Below, piece by piece: positions 42,470 through 50,713 of a stretch of 64,000 nucleotides of DNA (position 1 is the first letter of the stretch; every line of letters begins with the position of its first letter). This stretch comes from Rhodanobacter sp. OK091. Lineage in GTDB: Bacteria > Pseudomonadota > Gammaproteobacteria > Xanthomonadales > Rhodanobacteraceae. The position numbers and the translations under genes are program-made. Under the pieces are notes generated by a model that saw only the letters and a program-made list of their open reading frames with translations, was not told the DNA's origin and ran no database searches. Location of the stretch: positions 248,001-312,000 of the forward strand of contig NZ_FRCH01000003.1 in NCBI RefSeq assembly GCF_900142825.1. Direction: 5' to 3'.

Positions 42470-43720
42470 ATGACGAATTGGCAGTCGACAGCGCCAGCCA
42501 GCGTGATGGCGCGTTTCCGGCAGGTGCGGCGGCAGACGCTGGCACTTTGCCGCGGCCTGAGCGCCGAGGACATGCTGCTGCAGTCGATGCCCGACGCCAG
42601 CCCCGGCAAATGGCATCTGGCGCACTCAAGCTGGTTCTTCGAGCAGTTCGTGCTGGGGCGCGACCCGTCTTACCGGCCGCGCGATCCGGCGTGGCATTAC
42701 TTGTTCAACTCCTACTACCAGTCGGTCGGCCCGATGCACGCGAGGCCGCTGCGCGGCCTGTTGTCGCGACCCTCGTTGGACGAAGTGCGCGACTACCGGC
42801 AATACATCGACGACGCAGTGAATGAGCTGCTGAACCGAGATGACGACGCGGAGCTGACCGCGTTGGTCGAGCTGGGCCTTCAGCATGAACAACAGCATCA
42901 GGAACTGCTGCTGACCGACATCAAGCACGCGTTCTGGTGCAATCCGTTGCAGCCGGCGTACCGCGCCAAGCTGGCGGATGCGGCAAACACAAAAACGGTG
43001 CCGCTGCGCTTCGTCAACGGCCGGGAAGGCATTGTCGAGATCGGTCATCGCGGTGACGGGTTTGCGTTCGACAACGAAACCCCGCGCCACCGCAGCCTGC
43101 TGCATCCTCACGCCCTGGCCAACCGGCTGGTGACCAACGCCGAGTACCTGGCGTTCGTGCGCGAGGGCGGTTATCGCGAACCGGGCCTGTGGTTGTCCGA
43201 CGGCTGGGCCACGGTGCAGCGCGAGGGCTGGCAGCACCCGATCTACTGGCAGGACGACCTGGCCAGCGAGTTCACGCTTGCCGGCGTGCGCGGACTCGAT
43301 CCGCACGAGCCGGTGTGCCACCTGAGCTATTACGAGGCGGAGGCATTCGCCCGCTGGGCTGGCGCGCGGCTGCCGACCGAGGCCGAATGGGAATCGGCGG
43401 CGCAGCACGTCGTGATCGACGGTAACCTGCAGGACGGGCAACGGTTCCATCCGCGTGCCGCGAGCGGTGACGCGGCTCTGCTGCAGTTGTACGGCGATGT
43501 GTGGGAATGGACGGCCTCGCCTTACATCAATTATCCGGGCTTCCGCCCGCTGCCCGGTTCACTGGGCGAATACAACGGCAAATTCATGTGCGGCCAGTGG
43601 GTGTTGCGTGGCGGCTCCTGCGTCACGCCGCGGGATCATATCCGCGCCAGTTACCGCAATTTCTTTCCACCCCATGCCCGCTGGCAGTTTGCCGGGCTGC
43701 GATTGGGACAGGACCGATGA
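42470..43720 (+). CDS. egtB: Ergothioneine biosynthesis sulfoxide synthase EgtB
   Basis: 416-residue non-haem iron enzyme that couples trimethyl-histidine to a thiol (cysteine or gamma-glutamylcysteine) with oxygen. The N-terminal DinB-like domain provides the iron ligands: HLAH (His52) and HEQQHQE (His139, His143). The C-terminal FGE/sulfatase-modifying domain contains PTEAEWESAA, DVWEWTASPY and RGGSCVTPRDHIRASYRNFF. GGAGAG sits 8 bases before the ATG. It overlaps egtD by four bases. egtA, egtC and egtE are not in the window. Confidence 0.94.
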   Translation: MTNWQSTAPASVMARFRQVRRQTLALCRGLSAEDMLLQSMPDASPGKWHLAHSSWFFEQFVLGRDPSYRPRDPAWHYLFNSYYQSVGPMHARPLRGLLSRPSLDEVRDYRQYIDDAVNELLNRDDDAELTALVELGLQHEQQHQELLLTDIKHAFWCNPLQPAYRAKLADAANTKTVPLRFVNGREGIVEIGHRGDGFAFDNETPRHRSLLHPHALANRLVTNAEYLAFVREGGYREPGLWLSDGWATVQREGWQHPIYWQDDLASEFTLAGVRGLDPHEPVCHLSYYEAEAFARWAGARLPTEAEWESAAQHVVIDGNLQDGQRFHPRAASGDAALLQLYGDVWEWTASPYINYPGFRPLPGSLGEYNGKFMCGQWVLRGGSCVTPRDHIRASYRNFFPPHARWQFAGLRLGQDR

Positions 43721-44709
43721 GCAGTGTGCAACCCTGTGTCAGCGACGACGATCGTCGTCCGCCGATAAACGATTTGCTGGAAGTCGCCCAGCGTGGCCTC
43801 AGCGCCAAACCCAAGCGGTTGCCGTCGTGGCTGTTCTACGACGAGCGCGGTTCCGCTCTGTTCGACGAAATCTGTGAGCAACCCGAGTACTACCTCACCC
43901 GTTGCGAAATCGCGCTGATGGACGAGCATGCGGCGAGCATCGCCGACACGCTCGGCAGCGATGTGCGGCTGGTCGAATACGGTAGCGGCAATGCGCGCAA
44001 GACCGGCATGTTGCTGGATCATCTCCAAGCGCCGGTCGCCTATGTGCCGGTGGAGATTTCGTCCGAGCCGTTGCGGCAGAGTGTCGAGCGGCTGGCGGGA
44101 GCGTTTCCCCAGCTGCCGCTGCAGCCGCTATGTGCGGATTTCAGCAAGCCGTTGCGGCTGCCGATTCCGCCGCGTGCGCCGCGCCGCACTGTGGTGTATT
44201 TCCCGGGTTCCACCATCGGCAATTTCGAGAACCGTGAAGCGGCCGCGCTGCTGCGCAAGATGCGCAACGAGATGGGCGACGCCGGCGGCATCCTGATCGG
44301 GGTGGACCTGAAGAAAGATCCGGCGGTGATCGAGGCGGCCTACAACGACCGTGCCGGCGTCACCGCCGAGTTCACCCTCAACATGCTGGCACGGTTGAAT
44401 CGGGAGATCGGCAGCAACTTCGACTTGTCGGCGTTTGCGCATCGCGCGCATTACAACCCGATGGCCGGGCGCATCGAGACGCATATCGTCAGCCGCCGCC
44501 AGCAACAGGTCAAAGTCGGCCGGGTGAACGTGGCGTTCCGCGCGGACGAGGCGATCCAGGTCGAATACAGCTGCAAGTACTCGCTCGAGGATTTTGCCGC
44601 ACTGGCCGCAAGGGCCGGCCTGGCGGTTCAGCGCGTATGGACCGATGCGGAACAGATGTTCAGCGTGCAGTATCTGGTGCGCGCCAGTGCGGTGGCGTTG
44701 GGCCGCTGA
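43717..44709 (+). CDS. egtD: L-histidine N(alpha)-methyltransferase EgtD
   Basis: 330-residue SAM-dependent enzyme making hercynine (N-trimethylhistidine), the first step to ergothioneine. Family motifs: LPSWLFYDERGSALFDEICEQPEYYLTRCE, LVEYGSGNARKTGMLLD (SAM loop), VVYFPGSTIGNFENREA and GRIETHIVSR..QVKVG. The ATG at 43717 (MSSVQPCVS) sits in an ATGA overlap with egtB. A terminator-like hairpin lies 14 bases after the stop. Confidence 0.95.
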   Translation: MSSVQPCVSDDDRRPPINDLLEVAQRGLSAKPKRLPSWLFYDERGSALFDEICEQPEYYLTRCEIALMDEHAASIADTLGSDVRLVEYGSGNARKTGMLLDHLQAPVAYVPVEISSEPLRQSVERLAGAFPQLPLQPLCADFSKPLRLPIPPRAPRRTVVYFPGSTIGNFENREAAALLRKMRNEMGDAGGILIGVDLKKDPAVIEAAYNDRAGVTAEFTLNMLARLNREIGSNFDLSAFAHRAHYNPMAGRIETHIVSRRQQQVKVGRVNVAFRADEAIQVEYSCKYSLEDFAALAARAGLAVQRVWTDAEQMFSVQYLVRASAVALGR

Positions 44710-44722
44710 GCCAGTTGCGGCT

Positions 44723-44750
44723 GGGAAGCCGACGTGCGGTCGGCTTTCCC
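44723..44750 (+). terminator. Hairpin after egtD, probable terminator
   Basis: GGGAAGCCGAC pairs with GTCGGCTTTCCC (one bulged base) around a short loop, between the convergent egtD and S10 peptidase genes. No long T-run, so a moderately confident call. Confidence 0.6.
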
Positions 44751-44796
44751 GTATGGCGGGCCGGGATGGTGATGGAGCGTGCTTTGTCTGCCCCGT

Positions 44797-46305
44797 TTAT
44801 TTCACGCCGTATAGCACCCGCACGTCCGCGGTCAGTGCGGCTTGGCTATCGGCCCGCGCATAGAACATGTGGCCGCCCGGATAGTTCTTCACCTGCACTC
44901 GGGTCGGATCGCCCATGGCCGGCATCTGGTCGACGATCAGCACCGAGGCCATGAAGGGGCAGGACAGGTCATCCCAACCGTGCGCGATCAGTACGCGCAG
45001 CCCCGGATCGTTGGCTACCGCTTCGCGCAGCTGCGACACCGAACCCTGGCGGGCGTCGTCGTCCTCGTGCCACAGCTTGTTCACGGCGTAACTGAGCGCG
45101 TTATAGCGGCCTTCGAATTTCCAGCCCACCGTCTGGGTGACGAAATTGACCATCGCACTGGTGGTCGGCGCGATGATGCCGTTCAGGATGGGATCGCCGG
45201 TCTGTTGATGCGGCGCGTACGGGAACGGGTCCCAAGCGGTGACGTTGGAGTCATAGCGGCTGCCGAGCCGGCCTTCGGCGCGATACACCTCGCGCAGATA
45301 GGCCTGAGTCTCCAGCCGGCCGCCCGAGCGCTTCACGAACAGCGGATCGAGCCCGGTCAGTGCGGTGACCTTGTTCACCACGCGATCGGTCGCCTGCAAG
45401 TCGGAGCGGCCACGCATCAGGTCGCTGGCGTATTCGCCTCGGGTGTATTCGACGATCGACGCCATCGTCTCGGGGGTGAGCTTGTGCTCGCGCTCCAGGT
45501 GCGCGGCGGCGATCGATGGCAGGGTGAGCATCCACGGCAGCGGTGACACGTTCTCGTCGTCCGATGCGGTCGGATCGAGGTACGGCGATAGCAGCACCAC
45601 GCCGTTCATCGCCACGCCAAGCTGGGTCTGCAGATAGTCGGTGATGCGCGGGCCGCGGAAGCCGCCGTAGCTTTCTCCGACCAGATATTTGCGCGAGGTC
45701 ATGCGACCGTTCTTGACCAGCCAGTCGTAGACGATGCGCGAGAGGTACTTGATGTCGCTATCGGTGCTGTAGAACTGCTTGGTCGCTTCCTTGTCGTCGA
45801 CCAGGGCGCGGCTGTAGCCGGTGCCGACCGGATCGATGAACACTAGGTCGGTGAAGCCCAGCCAGGTGCCCGGATTGTCGCGCAGCGTCGCCGGTGCCGA
45901 CGGCGTGTCGCCCTCGACGCCAAAGTTCACCTTCTTCGGCCCGATCGCCCCGAAGTTCAGATACACCGACGACGCGCCCGGGCCACCGTTGAGTGCGAAC
46001 GTCACCGGCCTATCCTTGCCGGGCATGCGGTAAGCGGTGAACACCACTTCGCCGGTGATCTCGCCCTTCTCGTCGCGTACCGGCAGCGAACCCACGGTGA
46101 CGGTGTACTTCAGCGTCTTGCCATCCACCGTCGTGGATTGCGACACCTGCGCATCGGCTGGGAACGGCGGCAGATGGAAGCCGTTGCTGTTGGGAGCATC
46201 CTGGGTCGCTGCAGGCTTGTGGGTATCGGCCGCGAAGATCGACGTGGTGCCGAACCCTGTCAGCACGAAGGCTGCCAGCAAGGCGGTTTGCAGGGACTTG
46301 CGCAC
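44797..46305 (-). CDS. S10 family serine carboxypeptidase-like peptidase, secreted
   Basis: 502 residues with a signal peptide (TALLAAFVLTGFGTTSIFA). The S10 landmarks are present: NGGPGASS (106-113), FIDPVGTGYSRA, the nucleophile elbow GESYGG (Ser212), AHGWDDLSCP with the catalytic Asp and NYPGGHMFY with the catalytic His. Bacterial members of this subgroup are periplasmic or secreted carboxypeptidases of poorly known role. Transcribed alone, convergent with egtD. Confidence 0.93.
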   Translation of the reverse strand: MRKSLQTALLAAFVLTGFGTTSIFAADTHKPAATQDAPNSNGFHLPPFPADAQVSQSTTVDGKTLKYTVTVGSLPVRDEKGEITGEVVFTAYRMPGKDRPVTFALNGGPGASSVYLNFGAIGPKKVNFGVEGDTPSAPATLRDNPGTWLGFTDLVFIDPVGTGYSRALVDDKEATKQFYSTDSDIKYLSRIVYDWLVKNGRMTSRKYLVGESYGGFRGPRITDYLQTQLGVAMNGVVLLSPYLDPTASDDENVSPLPWMLTLPSIAAAHLEREHKLTPETMASIVEYTRGEYASDLMRGRSDLQATDRVVNKVTALTGLDPLFVKRSGGRLETQAYLREVYRAEGRLGSRYDSNVTAWDPFPYAPHQQTGDPILNGIIAPTTSAMVNFVTQTVGWKFEGRYNALSYAVNKLWHEDDDARQGSVSQLREAVANDPGLRVLIAHGWDDLSCPFMASVLIVDQMPAMGDPTRVQVKNYPGGHMFYARADSQAALTADVRVLYGVK

Positions 46306-46392
46306 AGAGATCTCCTCGTCGGCGAAAGCGCCAAGCCTAACCGGCCGCGCGGCCGTGGGAGTGTGCGTAAAGGCATGGGTGGAGCTTGGCGA

Positions 46393-47016
46393 TCAAGGCA
46401 GCACCGCCGCGGCGGCTTGCGGTTCGCCTGCCGCAGGCGCCACCCGCTCCATCCAATGCCAGAACGCCTGCATGAAGCGCTGCAGCGACTGTGTAGCGGC
46501 CGGATCGGTCAACATGCCATCCGGGTCGAAACGGGCGCCGGCATTGGCCATGAACAGGGTCGGGGTCGGCATCACCAGCGCGCCACAGGTATGCAGGACC
46601 TGCCGTACGGACGCCTGCGCCAACCGGGTGCCCCATGGGCCGCTGCTGGCTCCCAGCACGGCTACCGGTTTCTCCAGCAGTACTTCGCCCTGGGGACTTT
46701 CGCGCGAAAGCCAGTCCAGCGCGTTCTTCAGTACTCCTGGGATGGCGTGGTTGTACTCGGGCGTGGCGATGATCAAGCCGTCCGCCCTCGCGATCGCCTT
46801 GCGCAAGGCCTGCACGCCAGCCGGACCGGTGGGTTCGCTCTGCTCCACATCTTCGTCGAACAGCGGCACGGCGGGCAGTTCTTCGTAAACGGCCAGATGC
46901 AGCGTTGCGGGTGCCTGGGTTACGGCGGCACGCAGCAGGCGACGGTTCCAGGAGTCGCGGCGCAGGCTGCCGGCAAGGCACAGGACGTTACGGACAGGAG
47001 TTGCATGGGTGGTCAT
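46393..47016 (-). CDS. NADPH-dependent FMN reductase family protein
   Basis: 207-residue flavodoxin-like oxidoreductase. LCLAGSLRRDSWNRRLLRAA binds the FMN phosphate, ADGLIIATPEYNHAIPGVLKNALDWLSR is the diagnostic motif and VLGASSGPWGTRLAQASVRQVL follows. Similar enzymes reduce quinones, azo dyes or chromate. It is 25 bases upstream of the LysE gene's stop on the opposite end of the same strand, so it lies downstream of lysE and may be co-transcribed. Confidence 0.92.
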   Translation of the reverse strand: MTTHATPVRNVLCLAGSLRRDSWNRRLLRAAVTQAPATLHLAVYEELPAVPLFDEDVEQSEPTGPAGVQALRKAIARADGLIIATPEYNHAIPGVLKNALDWLSRESPQGEVLLEKPVAVLGASSGPWGTRLAQASVRQVLHTCGALVMPTPTLFMANAGARFDPDGMLTDPAATQSLQRFMQAFWHWMERVAPAAGEPQAAAAVLP

Positions 47017-47041
47017 GTTCGATATCTCCGGGAATGGGTGG

Positions 47042-47644
47042 TCAAAGTCCGGTCAGCAGCAGGCCGGCACAGGCGACCAGCAGGGCGCCCATCACAATGT
47101 CGGTGCTACGGCGGACCGTGGGTCGGAGCAGCCATTGCGCAAGCCACGCGCCAAGCGCGGCCCATAGCAGCAGGCAAAAGGTGGGTATCAGCACGAACAG
47201 GCCAGCCAGCGGCAAGTAGTCGCGCACGGCGTTTCCCGGCAGCGTCGCCAGCGCGGTCAGCACCATCACCCAGCTCTTCGGGTTGAGGAATTGAAAGCCG
47301 ATCAGGCCAAGGGTGCCCGCGGGCAGGGTCGGTTCCCGGGCTGTGGTGCTGGTACTCAGGGGCTTGATGCCGCCCGCGCACAGCGACATACCCAGCCAGA
47401 CCAGATAAAGCGAGCCACCCAGACCGATCCATTGCCGCAGCGGCGGATGCGACGCTAACACCGTGCCGGCACCCAGCATCATCACGGCGAGCAGCGACAA
47501 GCCACCGAGCACGATGCCGAGGATGGCTGGCATGGCCCCGCGCACACCCGCGCGTCCCGCAGCGCGCAGCACCACCAGATTGTTTGGGCCGGGCGTGATG
47601 GCGGCTATGCATAGCAGGCCGCACAGGGCGAGCAGGCGATCCAT
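47042..47644 (-). CDS. LysE/RhtB family amino-acid exporter
   Basis: 200-residue inner-membrane protein with six hydrophobic segments. It begins LCGLLCIAAITPGPNNLVVLRAAGRAGVRGAMPAILGIVLGG, the typical LysE/RhtB TPGP motif, and contains GFQFLNPKSWVMVLTA. The ATG at 47644 has AAGGAGAC upstream. Divergent from a LysR-type regulator, the usual arrangement for an inducible exporter. Substrate not determinable. Confidence 0.92.
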   Translation of the reverse strand: MDRLLALCGLLCIAAITPGPNNLVVLRAAGRAGVRGAMPAILGIVLGGLSLLAVMMLGAGTVLASHPPLRQWIGLGGSLYLVWLGMSLCAGGIKPLSTSTTAREPTLPAGTLGLIGFQFLNPKSWVMVLTALATLPGNAVRDYLPLAGLFVLIPTFCLLLWAALGAWLAQWLLRPTVRRSTDIVMGALLVACAGLLLTGL

Positions 47645-47716
47645 CGTGATGTCTCCTTGGGTAGGGTCGGATGGCGTGCATGATCGAACGGTTGGCTGGT
47701 CGGTGCGTGGTGTTTT

Positions 47717-47737
47717 ATGGTCTAGAATTCCGACCAT
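47717..47737. promoter_or_regulatory. Dyad ATGGTC-N9-GACCAT overlapping the LysR start codon
   Basis: Six-base inverted arms at 47717-47722 and 47732-47737 flank TAGAATTCC, and the right arm includes the first bases of the lysR ATG (47736). It could be an autoregulatory operator in the lysE-lysR intergenic region. Inferred from symmetry alone. Confidence 0.35.
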
Positions 47738-48662
47738 GAACGAGCTGCCGCTGAACGCCTTGCGTGCGTTTGCCATGGTCTATGCGCATGGCGGCGTACG
47801 TGCGGCCGCACGCGAGCTCGGCATGGCGCATTCCTCGGTGAGCCGGCACCTTGGCGAGTTGGATCGCTGGCTGGGCGTGCCGCTGCTGCGTGCTTCGGCC
47901 GGTCGTGGTGCACTTGTCTTCACGCCGCAGGGCGAGGCGCTGGGCCGTGCCGTGCTGGCCGGCCTGCGCGAGATGGAACAGGCGGTGGCGATGCTGCGTG
48001 AAACCCGTCCCGCGCATGCGGTGACTTTGTCCACCTCGCCATCGTTCGCGATCCGCTGGCTGCTGCCGCGATTGCCCGCGCTGGAGAAGGCGCATCCGAA
48101 GATCGAGCTGTCGGTGCAGGTGGAGCAACGGCTGGACGCGCTGGATGACGGCCGCATCGATCTGACCATTCGCATGGGCCTGGGCCCATGGCCTCTACTG
48201 CATGTCGAACCGTTGATGGACGACGCGCTTTACCCGGTGATGAGTCCGGTGCTATGGCAGGCGTCTGGACGGCCATCGAACCCGGCGAAACTGGCCGGTC
48301 TGCGCCTGCTGCACGACCGCGACCCGCAGGCGGCATGGGAGCTGTGGCGACAGGCGTATGGGCCGGCGAAGCTCGCGTTGCAAGGCGGCGCGCGCTACAC
48401 CTCGTCCGACTTGGTGCTGCGTGCGGCGATGCAGGGGCAGGGCGTGGCGCTGGCGCGCCACCGGCTGGCCGCGGACGACGTGGCGAATGGCAGTCTGGTG
48501 CGGCCATTCGGCGATCTCAGCCTGTCGCTGGGACCGTCCTACTGGATCGTGCGCCCGCCGGCGAAGCCGCGCGCGGCGGTGGCGGCGGTGATCGACTGGC
48601 TGCACTGGCAGGCGGCGGGTGCCGGACCGATCGCCCGGCAGCCTGCGGCGGGCAAGAACTGA
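47736..48662 (+). CDS. LysR-type transcriptional regulator (GcvA-like)
   Basis: 308 residues. The N-terminal winged helix-turn-helix is LPLNALRAFAMVYAHGGVRAAARELGMAHSSVSRHLGELDRWLG, and the substrate domain has VTLSTSPSFAIRWLLPRLPALEKAHPKIELSVQVEQRLDAL and DLTIRMGLGPWP, as in GcvA-type members. The ATG at 47736 starts exactly at the HTH. It probably controls the divergent lysE exporter (91-bp gap). Confidence 0.93.
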   Translation: MNELPLNALRAFAMVYAHGGVRAAARELGMAHSSVSRHLGELDRWLGVPLLRASAGRGALVFTPQGEALGRAVLAGLREMEQAVAMLRETRPAHAVTLSTSPSFAIRWLLPRLPALEKAHPKIELSVQVEQRLDALDDGRIDLTIRMGLGPWPLLHVEPLMDDALYPVMSPVLWQASGRPSNPAKLAGLRLLHDRDPQAAWELWRQAYGPAKLALQGGARYTSSDLVLRAAMQGQGVALARHRLAADDVANGSLVRPFGDLSLSLGPSYWIVRPPAKPRAAVAAVIDWLHWQAAGAGPIARQPAAGKN

Positions 48663-48685
48663 GGACCGAGGACTGAAGGCGCGGA

Positions 48686-49129
48686 TCAGCCGCGCGCCAG
48701 CGATCCTTCGATGAACTGCTGCAACTGCGCCGCGCTCAGCGCGCCGGACTGCCGCGCGATCTCGCGCCCCTGCTTCAGCATGACCAAGGTGGGGATGCTG
48801 CGGATGTTGAAGCGCTGGGCCAGTTGCGGCTGCGCTTCGGTATCGAGCTTGGCCAGCCGCAGGCGCGGTTCGAACTTGCCAGCAGCCTGGACGAACACCG
48901 GCGCAAAACCGACGCACGGCCCGCACCACGGTGCCCAGAAATCCACCAGTACCGGCAGATCGCCGCGGGCGGTGATCGTCTCGAAATTCGCGGTGGTCAG
49001 TTCCACCGGGTGGCCATCGAACAGCGCCTGCTTGCAGCGGCCGCAGTTCGGATGTTCGCCGACACGCTCGGCCGGCACGCGGTTGAGCGCGTTGCAATGC
49101 GGACAAGGGATGGTCAGCGGCGTACTCAT
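48686..49129 (-). CDS. trxC: Thioredoxin 2 (zinc-binding)
   Basis: 146-residue thioredoxin with an N-terminal zinc finger (Cys9, Cys12, Cys29, Cys32: CPHC and CGRC) and the active site WCGPC (residues 68-72). That combination identifies TrxC, an oxidative-stress-induced cytoplasmic reductant. The ATG at 49129 (MSTPLTIPCPHCN) is the usual start; longer frames add unrelated residues. Convergent with lysR. Confidence 0.95.
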   Translation of the reverse strand: MSTPLTIPCPHCNALNRVPAERVGEHPNCGRCKQALFDGHPVELTTANFETITARGDLPVLVDFWAPWCGPCVGFAPVFVQAAGKFEPRLRLAKLDTEAQPQLAQRFNIRSIPTLVMLKQGREIARQSGALSAAQLQQFIEGSLARG

Positions 49130-49303
49130 GGCAGACTCCGACAATGGGTGGCGCACGAGCGCCATGGCCGACAAGATGGCGGCGCCGGTCCGCAAACCCA
49201 AGCCGTCGGCAGATGGCCAAAGCCGTTGAGCACACAGAAACATTTCCATGAACCCAACGCGCCGCTATCGCCCCCGATATGGCGTGGCGTCGTCGCACTA
49301 GGC

Positions 49304-49714
49304 ATGTGCTGGACACTTCCAAACACGTTGATCGGTTTGGTGGCAGCGCTGATCGGGCTCGCGTTCGGCGCGCGCATGCGCTGGCAGCGACGCGAGCTGG
49401 CGTTGGTGGTGCGCCGGTGGCCATGGGGAACGGGCGGCGCGCTGACGCTCGGCAACGTGATCGTGCACACGGGTGAGCAGTTGGATACGACGTGCCTTAC
49501 CTATGCGCATCGCGCCGGCCACGGCGTGGAGCCGCCGGTGTCATTGGCCGATCACGAGCGCGCCCACGTTTATCAGTACATGCTGCTGGGGCCGTTGTTT
49601 CTGCCGTTGTATCTAGTATGTGGCGGCGTCAGCGCGCGTAATCCGTTCGAGCGCTCAGCAGACCGCTATGCCCAAAGCGGGCGGGGCTGGTGGCCATGGG
49701 CTGGTCATGACTGA
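49304..49714 (+). CDS. Hypothetical membrane-associated protein with HERAH motif
   Basis: 136 residues from ATG 49304. A start at TTG 49226 would add 26 residues (including WRGVVALG) and cannot be excluded, because no ribosome-binding site favours either. Two hydrophobic segments (LPNTLIGLVAALIGLAFGA and YQYMLLGPLFLPLYLVCGG) flank a middle with VNVIVHTGEQL-like text and ADHERAHVYQY, an HExxH-type motif (HERAH). FERSADRYAQ follows. Function unknown; similar proteins are conserved in Xanthomonadales as hypothetical. Confidence 0.62.
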   Translation: MCWTLPNTLIGLVAALIGLAFGARMRWQRRELALVVRRWPWGTGGALTLGNVIVHTGEQLDTTCLTYAHRAGHGVEPPVSLADHERAHVYQYMLLGPLFLPLYLVCGGVSARNPFERSADRYAQSGRGWWPWAGHD

Positions 49715-49814
49715 TCAGGCGCAGTGGCCTTGATCTCGCCTTGGTGGGATAGATAACGGTGAAGCACCGCAGCTTGTCCGCGGCGCTTCACAAGGACAAC
49801 CACGTAGGAACCCG

Positions 49815-50498
49815 TCAGTTGCCGCTGTTGCTCTTGTCAGCAGGGGCCGGCTTGGTCTGTGGCTTGGGGCGCTGGCCTTGGCCAGGCCGATTGCCCTGTC
49901 CCGGTGACGGACGATTGCCTTGACCTGGCGAGGGGCGGTTGCCCTGATTCGGTGGCGGGCGATTGCCCTGCCCGGGCGGTGGCCGATGACCATTGCCTGG
50001 ATGACCGATGCCGGGACGCGGCGGCGGTGGCCTGTTTCCGTTACCCGGCTGCGGGCGCGGCGGCGGTCGGTGGATGGGTCGCGGCGGCGGGCGACTGATG
50101 ATCGGCCGGCGATACCAATAGTTGCGTTGGCGATAGAACGGGCGGTTGCTGTAGTAGTTGCCCCAGTAAGTACCGATCACGAAGCTGATGATCGGAATGC
50201 CGATGCTTCCGCCGTACTCCTGCACCACCACGGGCCGGTTTTGATACAGGTATTCGATGAAGGTGCCGGCGACCCAGCCACGCGCGCCCATGGTGGTCAC
50301 ATCGCACCATTCCCAGCCGCTGGTGCAACCCTGGATATTGACCGGGGTACCGACGGGAATCGTAAGAATGAGTGGGTATTCCGAGTCGGGTCCGGCGCGC
50401 AGATTGACGTTGCCGGTGACAAAACCGTCGGCGGCCTGGGCCAGGGCGGGTACAACCAGTGCAAGTGAAGAAACAACCAGCCATGCAAGACGTTTCAT
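49815..50498 (-). CDS. Secreted SH3-domain protein with Pro/Gly/Asn repeat tail (paralogue A)
   Basis: 227 residues. A signal peptide (LAWLVVSSLALVVPALAQA) is followed by a bacterial SH3 domain: DGFVTGNVNLRAGPDSEYPLILTIPVGTPVNIQGC, then WEWCDV and RGWVAGTFIEYLY. The last ~90 residues are low-complexity with GNRPxPxQ units repeated five or more times. AGGAG stands nine bases before the ATG at 50498; the ATG at 50507 is too close to it. SH3_3 domains often bind peptidoglycan. A paralogue with the same architecture lies at 53259-54044. Confidence 0.85.
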   Translation of the reverse strand: MKRLAWLVVSSLALVVPALAQAADGFVTGNVNLRAGPDSEYPLILTIPVGTPVNIQGCTSGWEWCDVTTMGARGWVAGTFIEYLYQNRPVVVQEYGGSIGIPIISFVIGTYWGNYYSNRPFYRQRNYWYRRPIISRPPPRPIHRPPPRPQPGNGNRPPPPRPGIGHPGNGHRPPPGQGNRPPPNQGNRPSPGQGNRPSPGQGNRPGQGQRPKPQTKPAPADKSNSGN

Positions 50499-50653
50499 CG
50501 ATGACATCTCCTGAAGTGCCGTCCAGTAACGATCCGGGTCTGTACTCGCGTTCACGCACGTTCCGCCACCTTGAGCCTGCCGCAGTAATCGCGCAAGCAC
50601 CACGGATGGTCTGACCAATCCCTGTCTTCGTGTAACGCGTTGATGCACAAAGG

Positions 50654-50694
50654 CACTGGATCCCGGATATCGCTTCGCGATTCCGGGATGACGA
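50654..50694. repeat. Dispersed hairpin element, GGATCCCGG...CCGGGATGACG type
   Basis: ATCCCGGA-TATCGC / GCGAT-TCCGGGAT gives a 30-bp stem-loop in the 215-bp gap between the SH3 gene and the APC permease. The flanks CTGGATCCCGG and GGGATGACGAG match a hairpin element commonly scattered in proteobacterial spacers. An A-run (AAAAAA) follows it on the plus strand. The rest of the gap shows nothing recognisable. Confidence 0.5.
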
Positions 50695-50713
50695 GCAAAA
50701 AAGCAGAGTGTCC

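Noticed and set aside
49759-49791. Hairpin GTGAAGC...GCTTCAC as a terminator of the SH3 gene
   Set aside because: The loop is long and no T-run follows in either direction; left uncalled.
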